A stretch of 64,000 nt of DNA from an uncultured Acetobacteraceae bacterium (GCA_903918195.1 CAIXDS010000157.1:25039-89038), one strand, 5' to 3'. Counted from the stretch's first letter, positions 1-9,056 are shown. The notes: generated by a model not told the origin, from the sequence alone. Program-made: numbers and translations.

Positions 1-938
1 GGTACGCCGGCGGTGCCGATGGTCTGGTTCACCGCATACAACTGCGGCTCGATTTCCTGGTTGATGAACCAGACGCTGTTCAGCCGCGACCGCGCCCACA
101 TGCGCGCCCACATCTTGAGCAGGTTCTGGTACAGGATCGTCTGCGTCGCCTGGCCGGTTTCCTTCGGCACGGTGATCAACGCCGGGCTGTTGAGGAAGCC
201 CTGCGGCTGGCCGGCGCCGCTGCCGCGGAAGATGCTGTCCTCGACCATGAACATAAGTTCCTGGGCGAACGCTTCATTTGCGATGCCGGTCAGCACGCCC
301 GCATCGGCGAGCAGTTCGTCGGTCACATACCAGACCGCCATAATCTTTTTCAGATCGAGTTCGATCAGGCGGAACTTCGGCTTGGTCGCGTTGGCCGCGT
401 CGCCTTCACCCACCCAATAGGCCTGCACGCCACCCCAGCGGCTGCCGGTGGCGCGGCTGGTTTCGTCGATGCCGGGGATCTTGATGCCGTTGGCGTTGGT
501 GGTGATGCCGAGTTTGAACACGCGCTGCGCGACCTCGCCGAGCGTGTAGACCCGCTGCAGGATCGTGCTGGCGAAGTCCACCTGCACCGGGAAGCCGCCG
601 CCGCTCGGGTCGGTTTCCCCCAGGCCTGCCGGAGCGCGCAGCCGGGCATCGGTGACGCCGTGCGTGTAGTGCCGGGCGATGGAGCGCAACTGGTCGCCGA
701 GGCTGGCGAACTTGTTCGGGTCTGCACCGTCGCCGCCAGTGCCGCCACCGGAACCGGCCGGCCGAGCGATCGCGGCCGCGCGCCGCTGGGCGGCTTCGAG
801 GTCGGTGATCTTCGCCTCGATCTCTTCGACTTCCTTTTCTTTCGCCTTGAAGGCTTTCCGGTCGCCGGACAGGGCGAGCGGCTCCAATTCGTCAACCGCC
901 GTGCCCAGGGCCTGGCGGAGCGCGAGCAGCGTGCTCAT
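1..938 (-). CDS. Phage major capsid protein, HK97 family (partial, C-terminus off the edge)
   Basis: Structural protein that assembles the icosahedral head. The visible 312 codons begin MSTLLALRQALGTAVDELE. They show an N-terminal charged coiled-coil scaffold (about residues 20-55: KAKEKEVEEIEAKITDLEAA), a Gly-rich linker, then the HK97-fold core (ETDPSGGGFPVQVDF, ELMFMVEDSIFRGSGAGQPQG). The core begins about residue 100, right after the region cleaved by the prohead protease in this family. The gene lies directly downstream of the protease gene in the canonical portal-protease-capsid order. It runs off the left edge in frame, so the 3' end is missing rather than broken. Confidence 0.95.
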   Translation of the reverse strand, partial: MSTLLALRQALGTAVDELEPLALSGDRKAFKAKEKEVEEIEAKITDLEAAQRRAAAIARPAGSGGGTGGDGADPNKFASLGDQLRSIARHYTHGVTDARLRAPAGLGETDPSGGGFPVQVDFASTILQRVYTLGEVAQRVFKLGITTNANGIKIPGIDETSRATGSRWGGVQAYWVGEGDAANATKPKFRLIELDLKKIMAVWYVTDELLADAGVLTGIANEAFAQELMFMVEDSIFRGSGAGQPQGFLNSPALITVPKETGQATQTILYQNLLKMWARMWARSRLNSVWFINQEIEPQLYAVNQTIGTAGV

Positions 939-1004
939 GGGATTGTGGCTCCGTTGAAACGCGCGGCCGAAGGGCCGGGCGGGCGCGCCTTGCGGCGCGG
1001 AGGA

Positions 1005-2237
1005 TCAGACGCCGTGACGGCGACGGATGGCGGCGGCGCGGCGCACCAGCGCGGCCTTGTCGGCGTCGGCGTCCGGGCTGGCCGGCTCGCCGTCAGGCTC
1101 GTTCGGGGTTTCGTCGATGGCGTCCTTGATGTCGTCGAGCAGGTCCATCGCCTTGTCGTGCTGCGCGTCGCCCTCGGCGTAGAAGTCTTCCGCCGCCTTC
1201 AGGTGGGCATGCGCGGCGCGGAAGGATTTCTCCTGCTCCGGGGCCAGCAGCGGCTCGGCGTCGCCGGGTTCATCGCTGGTGGGGTCACGACGTCGCGGCG
1301 TGACGCCGGCCTTGAGGGCGCGACGCACTTCAGCGCGCACTTCAGCGCGCACTTCCCGCCGGACAGTGGCAACCATCCTCTTGTTCTCCTCTTCGTCACC
1401 GGCACCATCGCCGGTGACCGCGTGAACGCTGCATTCCGCGGGGTTTTTCAGACCGCAGTCCTGCTCGGCCGGCCGGCCGCAGGTCGCCACCAGGGCGCCC
1501 CCGGCGGCCGGATCGGTTTCGCCGAGGCCGTCCGGGGCGCGGCCGGTGCGGCGCGGCGCGGTGGCGGATTTGGGGCGGCGGGCGGCGGGCGGCTTCGCGG
1601 CTTTACGCAACTGCTCCAGCTCGGCGCGCGGGACGATGATCTTGCCGCCGCCGTCGAGCGTGCGCTCAGCCCATTCCATCAGCGGCTTGGTGTCGATGCC
1701 CTTCGAGCGCGCGGTGGCCAGCGCGTTGGCGTTGGCCGGCACCGGCACCACGCTGATTTCCAGCAGCTCCTGCAGCTTGAAATCGAGGCCCCATGGACGG
1801 TTTTCCTCATCCTCGGCCCACTCGTATTCAAGCGGCAGGAAGCCGACCGACACGGCGTTGATGAAGCGGCCGAGCACCAGGCGGTAGATCGTGTCAGCAA
1901 AGGCGTAGGTTTCCGGCTCGGCGAACTCGATATCGCCGGCCAGGCAGCCATCCTCGACGAACACGTTGCTGGCGCGGCCGATCGGCGGCTGCGAGGAATC
2001 GTGCGCCCAGAGCGCCACCGGGTTCTTCAGGAACGGTCCCACATCCCAGCCGGTCGGATCGATGGTGTCGCCCATGCGATCGACCGAGCCGTCGCTGAAG
2101 ACGAAACGCACGCGGCGGCTGCCGTCGTCGTAGGCCTTCGGCTCGCCGGACAGGACGTGGAAAACGCCGCCCTCGGGCTTGCGCTTGGCGCGCACGGCCG
2201 CGCGGAAGGCGTCGATGCCGATCAGACCATCAGGCAT
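1005..2237 (-). CDS. Phage prohead protease, HK97 family
   Basis: Serine protease (peptidase family S78 type) that matures the capsid. The start is the ATG of MPDGLIGID, preceded by AAAAGAGG; an upstream in-frame extension overlaps the portal gene and is not needed. Catalytic candidates are His79 (NPVALWAHD) and Ser130 (INAVSVGFLP). At 410 residues it is about twice the length of a bare protease. The C-terminal half is charged and low-complexity (EVRAEVRAEVRR, and an acidic EGDAQHDKAMDLLDDIKDA segment), so it may carry a scaffold domain. That last point is inference. Confidence 0.92.
   Translation of the reverse strand: MPDGLIGIDAFRAAVRAKRKPEGGVFHVLSGEPKAYDDGSRRVRFVFSDGSVDRMGDTIDPTGWDVGPFLKNPVALWAHDSSQPPIGRASNVFVEDGCLAGDIEFAEPETYAFADTIYRLVLGRFINAVSVGFLPLEYEWAEDEENRPWGLDFKLQELLEISVVPVPANANALATARSKGIDTKPLMEWAERTLDGGGKIIVPRAELEQLRKAAKPPAARRPKSATAPRRTGRAPDGLGETDPAAGGALVATCGRPAEQDCGLKNPAECSVHAVTGDGAGDEEENKRMVATVRREVRAEVRAEVRRALKAGVTPRRRDPTSDEPGDAEPLLAPEQEKSFRAAHAHLKAAEDFYAEGDAQHDKAMDLLDDIKDAIDETPNEPDGEPASPDADADKAALVRRAAAIRRRHGV
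1325..1354. repeat. 12-bp tandem repeat inside the protease gene
   Basis: The unit GCACTTCAGCGC occurs twice in full plus a partial copy. It encodes the EVRA-EVRA-EVRR repeat on the minus strand. It is an in-frame coding repeat, probably prone to slippage. Confidence 0.8.
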
Positions 2238-2341
2238 GGGAAGGCCTCTTTTCGGCGCGCTGCGGCAAGACGTGTGCCAGCGCGATGTTTCGTCGGACGG
2301 GAAGGCCGGAATTAGTCGTAATTTGATTTCCGGCCTGCGGG

Positions 2342-3670
2342 CTACACGCCCGGCGCGGGATCGTCGCCGGGAAGGCGTTCGGCGTCGCCGTCGCCGCCGG
2401 CGCCCGGAACGCCGGTGGCATCGCTGCCGCCGCCGCCCTGGCTGCGCTCGGGCGGCTCCCAGCCGAGCGGGGCCATGTTGGTGGCCTGCAGCACGGCATC
2501 GCCGTTGGGGGCGCTGGGCAGCCCCTCGCCGCGGCGGGCCTCGTTCGGGCTCATCCAGGGACCGCCGACCGCCATGCGATAGGCGGTGAACCGCGTCTGG
2601 ATGTCGGCTTTCAGGAAGTGGCTGTAATCCCAATCAACGAACAACTCGTCGCCGTCGATCTGGAAGAACTTTTCGAGCTTCGCTTTCCAGCGCTCGCAAT
2701 AGGAGGAGATGACGCTGTTCAGATAGTCCTGGTCCTGCTGGACCATGGACGGGCCGTTGCCGGCGTCCTCGACCCCCAACTTGTAGGGCGGCACGCGGAA
2801 GATTCGGGCGATGTCGCGCAGCTGGAACGCCCGGCTGGCCATGAATTCGGCGTCCACCATGGACATGCCGAGAGGCTGCCATTTTACGCCGTCGTCGAGC
2901 ACGGCGGCGGCGCCCGCATTGCGCGGGCCGCCTTTCAGCTTCGCCCATTCGGCGACGAGCGCTTCCTTGGCTTCCTTCGTTAGCTTCTTCTCCATGCTCA
3001 GTATGCCGCTGGGCCGCGCGCCCGCGCCGGCGAATCGCGCCTGGTGCTGCTCGAGTCCCATCGCCAGGCCGACCGACTCGCGGGCGAGCGTGATGCGCGA
3101 GGAACCCAGCAGCGAGTTATATTGACTGAGCCAGCGCAGGTGCAGCACGTCTTCCTGCGGCACCAGGATCGGCTGCGAGGCCAGCACGGCCATGTCGTGC
3201 AGGCCGTTGCGGGTGACGCTGTAGAACCATTCGCCGCCGGGCGATTCGTAGAGGCAGACGCGGTCGGGGTGCACCGGCACCAGGTATTGCGGCTGGCCGC
3301 GGCCATCGCGCACCGCGACCGCATAGGCATTGCCGCGCAGCACCAGCGCGGACTGCATCATTTCCTTGAACTCGAAGCCGGTCTGCCAGTCGTTCGGGTT
3401 GCGCAGCAGCCCGTGCAGATAGTGATCGCGCGCCGGGGCCTTGCCGCCCGTGGCGGTCGGCCGGTACAGGCCGAGCGGAATTTTCGCCAGATCCTCCGAC
3501 AGGATCGCCACGCACGCCATGACGGCACCGTGCTGCATGGCCGTGAAGGCGTTGACCGGGATGCCGGCGTCGGACTCCCCGTATTCGCTCCAGGCGCCCC
3601 AGAGTTCCGAGCCGACGGCATTGTCCGACTTGCCGCGGAAGAAGCCGGCGACGCGGCTCAGGATACCCAT
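2342..3670 (-). CDS. Phage portal protein, HK97 family
   Basis: Dodecameric head-tail connector at the packaging vertex. The start is the ATG of MGILSRVAGFFRGKSD, with GAGGGG about 8 nt upstream. 442 residues, normal for the family. Family-typical stretches include NAFTAMQHGAVMACVAILS near residue 35, LLRNPNDWQTGFEF, and RDIARIFRVPPYKLG followed by a motif for bound DNA/terminase (SMVQQDQDYLNSVI). The C-terminus is Gly/Asp-rich and disordered. It sits 3 nt from the HNH gene and about 100 nt ahead of the protease gene. Confidence 0.95.
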   Translation of the reverse strand: MGILSRVAGFFRGKSDNAVGSELWGAWSEYGESDAGIPVNAFTAMQHGAVMACVAILSEDLAKIPLGLYRPTATGGKAPARDHYLHGLLRNPNDWQTGFEFKEMMQSALVLRGNAYAVAVRDGRGQPQYLVPVHPDRVCLYESPGGEWFYSVTRNGLHDMAVLASQPILVPQEDVLHLRWLSQYNSLLGSSRITLARESVGLAMGLEQHQARFAGAGARPSGILSMEKKLTKEAKEALVAEWAKLKGGPRNAGAAAVLDDGVKWQPLGMSMVDAEFMASRAFQLRDIARIFRVPPYKLGVEDAGNGPSMVQQDQDYLNSVISSYCERWKAKLEKFFQIDGDELFVDWDYSHFLKADIQTRFTAYRMAVGGPWMSPNEARRGEGLPSAPNGDAVLQATNMAPLGWEPPERSQGGGGSDATGVPGAGGDGDAERLPGDDPAPGV

Positions 3671-3672
3671 CG

Positions 3673-3981
3673 TTATTCGCCCCTCGCCGTGCGGGCATCG
3701 TGGCAGCTGCTGCACAGCGCCATGACGTTGTCGGGATCAAGCCGGAGGTCGGGCCGGTCGCGCAGCTTGCGCACATGGTGCACGTCGGTGGCGGCGATGA
3801 CCCGGTCGGAGGCCGCGCAGTCCTGGCAGAGCGGACGCTCGGCGAGGATGCCCCGGCGGAAGCGCTGCCATTGCCGGTCATACCCGCGGACCGCGGCGCT
3901 GTCCCGGGACGCGTCGTACACGCACCGGCCGGCCGGAGCATCCACATAGCGCGGCCGATGTTTCGGCGGACGGATGGGCAC
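3673..3981 (-). CDS. Phage HNH endonuclease
   Basis: Small HNH nuclease of the kind that sits beside terminases in HK97-like phages and is needed with TerL for cos/packaging cleavage in some of them (family knowledge). GTG start, MPIRPPKHRPRYVDA; the start overlaps the upstream stop by one base. Zinc-binding LCQDC and LCSSCH pairs bracket the ββα-metal core DVHHVRKLRD-N-VMALCSSCH. 102 residues, complete. Confidence 0.9.
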   Translation of the reverse strand: MPIRPPKHRPRYVDAPAGRCVYDASRDSAAVRGYDRQWQRFRRGILAERPLCQDCAASDRVIAATDVHHVRKLRDRPDLRLDPDNVMALCSSCHDARTARGE

Positions 3982-4238
3982 TACGCGTTGGTCATATCGA
4001 CGAGCTTGACGGCGGCGCCGAGGGCGATGTGTTCGTAGGGGCTGTCGAGCAGCGCCACCAGCCTGCCGATAGCGCGTTGGCGCGGCGACGGTGCGGCCGG
4101 GGCCGGCGGGTCCGCGTCGAGCAGCTGCAGCAGCGGCGCGTCGGGCCCGGCCCCGGCCGGATCACCGCTGGCTGCCTCTTGGGCATCGGACAGGGCGCGG
4201 GGCCTCTTGCGGCCCGCGGTGGTGTCGCCGTCAGACAT
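3981..4238 (-). CDS. Small phage protein of unknown function
   Basis: 85 residues beginning MSDGDTTAGRKRPRALSD. AGGAGA lies 8 nt upstream. The gene is wedged without gaps between terminase and HNH endonuclease. The N-terminal half is Pro/Ala-rich and probably disordered. The C-terminal half (QRAIGRLVALLDSPYEHIALGAAVKLVDM) looks helical. No family recognised. The good ribosome-binding site and tight spacing support that it is expressed. Confidence 0.65.
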   Translation of the reverse strand: MSDGDTTAGRKRPRALSDAQEAASGDPAGAGPDAPLLQLLDADPPAPAAPSPRQRAIGRLVALLDSPYEHIALGAAVKLVDMTNA

Positions 4239-4251
4239 GCGAAGTCTCCTG

Positions 4252-5943
4252 CTAAGTCAGCCAGAATATGGACGGCGCTGGCGCCGGCGGCGCGACCAGG
4301 GCGCGCCCGACCGCCATGCACAGCGCAACGATCGGATCGATGCGCTCAATCGAGCGCTCTTTGTCGGGCTTCATGTTGCCCGCTGGGTCCGTGCGCACGG
4401 TGACATTCGACGCGCACCAGGTCGCCACCGGATCGTCCCCATGTTGCAGTTCCCGCCCGAGCAGCTTGCGCATCAGCTCGGCCGCCGCCGGTCCCATGGT
4501 CAGGAACCCCTGCGCGAACTCGACCATTTCGACGCCTTCATCCATCATGTTGCGGACGATTTCGCCGGCAAAGGTCCGGTCGAACGCGAGTGAGTTGATC
4601 TGATACCGCCGGGACAGGTCCAGGATTTCCGCTTCAATGAACTTGAAATCGGTCGTGTTGCCCTCGGTCGCGATCAGCTGACCCGCGTTCCGCCACAAAT
4701 CATAGGGCGCCCGGTCGCGCCGCGCCCGCTCCAGGATGTCGTCTTCCGGGCACCAGTGCCGCCAGATCACCTTCCAGCGCTCGCCCTCGTCACGCGGCGG
4801 GAACAGCAGCGCGAGCGACGACAGATCGTTCACCCGCGCCAGGTCCAGCCCGCCATAGCACTCCCGCCCTTCGAGCTCCTGCGCGTCGAATGTCTCGCTG
4901 CCGGCCGCCCAGACATCCATGTCGATCCAGCGGACCAGCTGCTGCGTCCACTGATTGAGCCGCAGTCGCCGGATCGCGTTCTGCCGCGACGGCATCTGCT
5001 GTGCGAGCGCGACCTCGGCCCGCAGGTCCTCGATCTTGAGCAACGATCCGATCGAGGGGTTTGCTTTCCGCCAAGCCAGTTCGTCCTGCCAGTCGTCATC
5101 CTCGTCCACGGTCGAGATGTAGGCGAACCAGCGATCCGCGATCGCGGCCGGCACCGATCCTTCGAGCACCTTGGTGCTGAAATCCCAGTGCTGAAAGCAG
5201 ACGGAATTCCGGTTCCAGCCCGCCGTCGTCGTCTCATAGACCAGCGGCTGCAGCCGTGCCCCGGTGCCGGTCTCCAGTTTCTCGATCACCTCGGCGTTCG
5301 GGTGTTCGTGCACCTCGTCGACCAGCGCGCAGAACACATTCAGCCCGTCCATCTTCGAGGCGTCGGCCGAGAGCGGCCGGAACCAGCTCGCCGTCGGGAT
5401 CACGGCCAGGTTGTTGGTCGTCGAGCTGATCCGGCGGGCCAGGGCCGGCGACGCGGCGCGCATGCGCTCGGCCTCGGAGAAGACAATCCTAGCCTGGTCC
5501 CGCGTCGTCGCGGCGGAATAGACCTCCGCGCCGATTTCGCCTTCGTCGACCAGCATCTTCAGGCCGATCCCGGCTTCCAGTGTGCTCTTGCCGTTCTTGC
5601 GCGCCGTCGAGACGAACGCGTTGCGAAACCGTCGGATGTCCCCGGACAGCCAGCCGAACAGTGAGCCGATGACGAAGGCCTGCCAGCTCATCAGTTCGAA
5701 GGGCTGCCCCGCCATCGCGCCCTTGGAATGGCGCAGCACGGCCGGGAAAAACTCAATCGCCCGCGCGGCCAGCGCCAGGTCAAATCGCAGCCCGCGTTCG
5801 GCGCCGCTCTCCAGGTCCCGCAGATGCCGCTCGCAGGCCAGCCGCACCAGCCGGCCGGTGATCATCTCATTGCCGACCACCGCGCGGGCATACGCCGTGA
5901 CCGGATCCTGCCGCGCTTTCGCCTTTCGCCTACGCGCGGCCAC
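4252..5943 (-). CDS. terL: Phage terminase large subunit (ATPase/nuclease)
   Basis: Motor that pumps DNA into the prohead and cuts it. GTG start chosen (VAARRRKAKARQDPV): GAGGAG sits about 7 nt upstream and it overlaps the small-subunit stop by 14 nt. A longer frame lacks a better start. ATPase: Walker A-like ARKNGKST (about residues 114-121) and Walker B CALVDE (about 205-210) followed by VHEHPNAEV. The C-terminal RNase H-like nuclease region includes LAFDRTFAGEIVRNM. 563 residues, full length. HK97/P27-type arrangement with the adjacent TerS, HNH and portal. Confidence 0.95.
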   Translation of the reverse strand: MAARRRKAKARQDPVTAYARAVVGNEMITGRLVRLACERHLRDLESGAERGLRFDLALAARAIEFFPAVLRHSKGAMAGQPFELMSWQAFVIGSLFGWLSGDIRRFRNAFVSTARKNGKSTLEAGIGLKMLVDEGEIGAEVYSAATTRDQARIVFSEAERMRAASPALARRISSTTNNLAVIPTASWFRPLSADASKMDGLNVFCALVDEVHEHPNAEVIEKLETGTGARLQPLVYETTTAGWNRNSVCFQHWDFSTKVLEGSVPAAIADRWFAYISTVDEDDDWQDELAWRKANPSIGSLLKIEDLRAEVALAQQMPSRQNAIRRLRLNQWTQQLVRWIDMDVWAAGSETFDAQELEGRECYGGLDLARVNDLSSLALLFPPRDEGERWKVIWRHWCPEDDILERARRDRAPYDLWRNAGQLIATEGNTTDFKFIEAEILDLSRRYQINSLAFDRTFAGEIVRNMMDEGVEMVEFAQGFLTMGPAAAELMRKLLGRELQHGDDPVATWCASNVTVRTDPAGNMKPDKERSIERIDPIVALCMAVGRALVAPPAPAPSIFWLT

Positions 5944-6394
5944 GCAGGAACTCCTCGCCGAAATCGAGCTGCCCCGGCGGAGCCTCCACGCGGATGCGCG
6001 ACCGCGCTGCCGGCGACAGGCCGATCTGCTCAGACAGCTGCCGCATCTGCTCCAACGACCGGTTCGCAATCGTGAGGTAAGGGCTTTGCATCGGGTAATC
6101 GTTCGGCGTCTTGACCAGCCAGCCGGTCTGCTTGAGTTTTTCCTCCGCCTCGAACCAGCGCGCCCACAACTGGCAATAGGCGGTCACCAGCGCCCGATCG
6201 AGTTCCGAAATCAAACCCAGTTCCGCCATAACCGGCGTGAGGCGGTGCCACTCTCGCAGCGCCTCCCCCTCCAGGAGTTTCGGCGGCTCGGGAATCGCGA
6301 TCGCCGGTTGCGGCTCCCCTTTGTTCAAAGGACGGCGGCCGGGATTCCCGGTGATCAGCTTCAGGACCGTCGGTTTCGGCTTGGCCCCCCTCAT
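5930..6394 (-). CDS. terS: Phage terminase small subunit, P27 family
   Basis: DNA-recognition subunit of the packaging terminase. 154 residues beginning MRGAKPKPTVLKLITGNPG, the hallmark N-terminus of the P27 family, followed by RRPLNKGEPQP and a helical C-terminal half (RALVTAYCQLWARWFEAEE). Its stop is overlapped by the TerL start, indicating translational coupling. Its start overlaps the stop of the upstream ParB-fold gene by 4 nt. Confidence 0.92.
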   Translation of the reverse strand: MRGAKPKPTVLKLITGNPGRRPLNKGEPQPAIAIPEPPKLLEGEALREWHRLTPVMAELGLISELDRALVTAYCQLWARWFEAEEKLKQTGWLVKTPNDYPMQSPYLTIANRSLEQMRQLSEQIGLSPAARSRIRVEAPPGQLDFGEEFLRGRA

Positions 6395-7143
6395 GCGGTT
6401 CCTGGCGGCTCGGCCTTGGTCAGGGCCTCACCCGCCAGCTCCGCCATCAGCCGCAGTGCAACCGCGGTGTTGCGCACGCCTTTCGCGGCCTTCACCGCCA
6501 GCAGCCCGGCAAAGAAGATATCGAAATCCGCATAGCATCCCACCATCCGGCGTTTCTCCGCCTTCTTTGAACCCGCGATCTTGTCGAGCCAGCCGGCAAC
6601 CATTTCGGCGTCGCCTGGCAGGAATGAGAAGGTCAGTTCCTGATAGAAGGGCTTGTCGACTCGCAGCACGGACGTGTCGAGTTCGTCGATGTCGAAGGCG
6701 TCGTCCGTCAGGCCGCTATATTCTTTCCAGGCGAAATCGAGCTCATCATATAGTGACCGCAGAATGGCCGGATCATCCTGGCCGGTGACGGCGTTGTGAC
6801 TGAGCTGCAGCCCGACGAACTGCTCGCGCGTCAGCGGCGAGATGACCTCGATGACATCGGCCTCCGCGATGCCTGCCTTGATCGCCGCCGAGACGCGGTG
6901 ATTGCCCGAGATCACTTCGAGTTGCTCGCCCACCCGATGCACCAGCGGCGCGCTGGTGAGGCACCCATCCCGCCGGAGGTTCTCGACCAGCCGGGCGAAC
7001 TGATCGCCCCGCATATAGCGGGCGTTCTTTTCAAGCAGCCTCAGTTCGCTCAGCTTCACCCGGATGACGCGTGTTTGCAGCGAAGCGCCGCCACCACTCG
7101 GCATAGATTTCGTCTGGGGTTTGTCGGCGGACTTTGCTGGCAT
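6391..7143 (-). CDS. ParB/Srx-fold nuclease-domain phage protein
   Basis: 250 residues with an N-terminal ParB-like domain: IRVKLSELRLLEKNARYM, LVENLRRDGCLTSAPLV, and the ParB box-II-like SGNHRVSAAIKAG near residue 90. No HTH like that of partition ParBs is evident. The remaining part is a phage-specific C-terminal domain. The ORF overlaps the end of the upstream modification gene by over 100 nt when started here. A later ATG at 7104 would shorten the overlap, and neither start has a strong ribosome-binding site. Such ParB-fold proteins are often paired with phage DNA-modification enzymes; the role here is inferred, not shown. Confidence 0.8.
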   Translation of the reverse strand: MPAKSADKPQTKSMPSGGGASLQTRVIRVKLSELRLLEKNARYMRGDQFARLVENLRRDGCLTSAPLVHRVGEQLEVISGNHRVSAAIKAGIAEADVIEVISPLTREQFVGLQLSHNAVTGQDDPAILRSLYDELDFAWKEYSGLTDDAFDIDELDTSVLRVDKPFYQELTFSFLPGDAEMVAGWLDKIAGSKKAEKRRMVGCYADFDIFFAGLLAVKAAKGVRNTAVALRLMAELAGEALTKAEPPGTA

Positions 7144-8359
7144 AGTTGAGCATTCCAGGTTTGCGGCCGGTAAGGTCGTAGATGCCGCGATACTTCATGC
7201 TGACCGGCCGGTCGGTGAAGGCTGTCGTGTGGATGCAGTCGATCCGATGCACGAGGCGGATTTCGAGTTGCCTGATGACCAGTTCGCAGCTGGCCAGCAT
7301 CGCGATCAACTTGGAGACGCGGCTTTTCGCCGAGAGGGTGAAATCCGACAGCAGGTAGACGGAATCGCCGCCGAACTTGTCGTTGCTCAGGATGAACCCG
7401 CCGGCGAGCTTCCCGTCCAGCATCACCAGGAAGTTGGCGATGCCGCTGACATGCGCGATCCCCTTGGCGAGATAGGCGTCCTTGAGGAAATTCATCTGCG
7501 CCGATGTGGCCTTGAGCAGCTCCACCTTGGCCGTCGGCCCCAGCTCGGCCGGATTGACCGGCTTGTACCCGAACGGCTCCACACGATGCATTGCCCGCCG
7601 CACCGAACTGCGGGACCGGTCGGCAAAGGTGAACACCGGCTTGTTGCTCTGGCCGCGATACACGGTGACCGGCTCGTGATGGTCGAGCGCGCGATCCGTC
7701 AGCACGCAATAATGCACACCCATCCGGTCGAGCTCGTCGAGCCAATCCTCGATCTTTGCCGGATCCCAGATCGCGTAACCCGGGCGCTCCCAGGTGGTGT
7801 TCTCGTCGAGGAACCGATAGAGGCGCTCATACCCGCCCTTATAGGTGGGCGGGAACGCCGCGACGCCGCCGCCGACCGCAGCCGCCCGCCTGGCCTGCTC
7901 GCGAAAGTCTCCGGCGAAGAAGCTGGCGATATCGAGTCCCTGCAGGAACTCGGCGAGCCGTTTGCGCGCCGACCCCAGGAACGTCGGGAATGCATCGCGG
8001 TAATGAGCGAAATGCTCCTGCGCATACTGATTGTCGGCCCGGTACTTCGCCATTTCCAGCGCGAGTTGCACAGCCGCAACGCGGGCGGCAAACGGCTCGC
8101 CGGCGAGTGCCTCCTCCATGAACGCCAGGCGTCCGGTGAAGGCGAGCGGAAACTCCGCCCCCGTGGCCAGCGTGCCGAGCGCGCAGCTCAGCAGCGACAC
8201 ATCATTCGAGTGCACCCGCACCGTGGGATGCACCGACTTCGCGGCCCGGTCAAACCGGAACGACCCCGAGCACCCGACGAAGACCTCCCCCCATTCCGTG
8301 AACGGCACCACCCGCGTGATCTGTTCAACCGCCGGCCGCGGCACCGCCCCAGTAAACAT
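7031..8359 (-). CDS. Putative phage DNA-modification protein: methyltransferase-like N-half plus Mom/GNAT-like C-half
   Basis: 442 residues. The N-terminal half resembles D12-class (Dam-like) adenine methyltransferases: FVGCSGSF (27-34) replaces the AdoMet loop FxGxG, SNDV (51-54) follows, and FPPTYKGGYERLY (169-181) sits where DPPY would be, so the catalytic motif is altered. The C-terminal part (about 300-400: ANFLVMLDGKLAGGFILS, then SVYLLSDFTLSAKSRVSK) looks like the GNAT fold of phage Mu Mom. It is first in the leftward late operon, just before the ParB-fold gene. Likely role: chemically modifying phage DNA against restriction. Enzymatic activity is uncertain because of the DPPY change. 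Confidence 0.65.
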   Translation of the reverse strand: MFTGAVPRPAVEQITRVVPFTEWGEVFVGCSGSFRFDRAAKSVHPTVRVHSNDVSLLSCALGTLATGAEFPLAFTGRLAFMEEALAGEPFAARVAAVQLALEMAKYRADNQYAQEHFAHYRDAFPTFLGSARKRLAEFLQGLDIASFFAGDFREQARRAAAVGGGVAAFPPTYKGGYERLYRFLDENTTWERPGYAIWDPAKIEDWLDELDRMGVHYCVLTDRALDHHEPVTVYRGQSNKPVFTFADRSRSSVRRAMHRVEPFGYKPVNPAELGPTAKVELLKATSAQMNFLKDAYLAKGIAHVSGIANFLVMLDGKLAGGFILSNDKFGGDSVYLLSDFTLSAKSRVSKLIAMLASCELVIRQLEIRLVHRIDCIHTTAFTDRPVSMKYRGIYDLTGRKPGMLNYASKVRRQTPDEIYAEWWRRFAANTRHPGEAERTEAA

Positions 8360-8469
8360 GGTATCCCCATAAGCTGGCCGTTATTTCTTCTGTTGCAGAC
8401 GCGTTACGTGTGTTACCTTTTATAGTTGAGCAGTCAGTGCATGACTGCTCGAACAGATAGGACCTGCAC
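8360..8469. promoter_or_regulatory. Divergent control region with 9-bp-arm palindrome
   Basis: The 110-bp spacer between the leftward late operon and the rightward gene at 8470 is locally AT-rich (TTTTATAG). It contains the palindrome GAGCAGTCA-GTGCA-TGACTGCTC at 8428-8450, 20 bp before the rightward start. It probably holds both promoters and an operator; start sites are not determinable from sequence. Confidence 0.6.
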
Positions 8470-9054
8470 ATGATTAAGACCGCGTCATGGTTCACCCAAT
8501 TGCCGGCCGATCATCAGCGGATCGGTATTTCGCGATCCGCACCGAGGCGGATGGAAGCTGGCTATCGGATGTTCAAAGCGCTCTGCCCGGGCGACTGGTT
8601 CGCTTCGGTGCCGCCCGAAGAATACTATCGCCGCTACCAGGCCGAAATCCTCGCCCGGCTCGATCCGAAAGCCGTTGCGGCCGAGCTGCACCGGCTGTCC
8701 GGCGCATTGACCCCCACCCTGCTGTGCTACGAGAAGCCGGGCGGTGGCGACTGGTGCCATCGCGCCATGGTCGCCGAATGGCTGAGCGAAGCGCTCGGCG
8801 AGGCGGTGCCGGAATTCGGTCACGAGGCGCTGCCGCAGGACCGGCATCCGCTCATGCCGGCCGGGCTGGCCAGGAAGCCCGCCGGCCTGCCGGCCATCGA
8901 CCTCACCCCTTTCATCGGTCGCAGCGTGATGCTGGCGGGCGAGGAACACCGCGTCGTCGGCCCCGACCCCGCCAAGCCAGGCCGGGCGCTGGTGACCGTG
9001 GGTGAGCGCACCTTCTCGACCTGCGCGGACACGCTGGTGCGGCACTTCGCCTGA
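8470..9054 (+). CDS. DUF488-like phage protein
   Basis: 194 residues beginning MIKTASWFTQLPADHQRIG. The central motif LLCYEKPGGGDWCHRAMVAEWL (about 90-110) matches the Cys...CHR signature of DUF488-family proteins, whose biochemical function is unknown. The C-terminal 55 residues form a separate small β-rich module (IGRSVMLAGEEHRVVGPD). First gene of the rightward block, behind the palindromic control region. Confidence 0.6.
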   Translation: MIKTASWFTQLPADHQRIGISRSAPRRMEAGYRMFKALCPGDWFASVPPEEYYRRYQAEILARLDPKAVAAELHRLSGALTPTLLCYEKPGGGDWCHRAMVAEWLSEALGEAVPEFGHEALPQDRHPLMPAGLARKPAGLPAIDLTPFIGRSVMLAGEEHRVVGPDPAKPGRALVTVGERTFSTCADTLVRHFA

Positions 9055-9056
9055 AC

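Noticed and set aside
1..420. Plus-strand frame at the left edge
   Set aside because: Antisense to the major capsid gene, which reads through to the edge with clear HK97 motifs.
660..2315. Long plus-strand frame opposite the protease gene
   Set aside because: Arg/Gly-rich translation with no family signal, exactly antisense to a recognised gene; a high-GC artefact.
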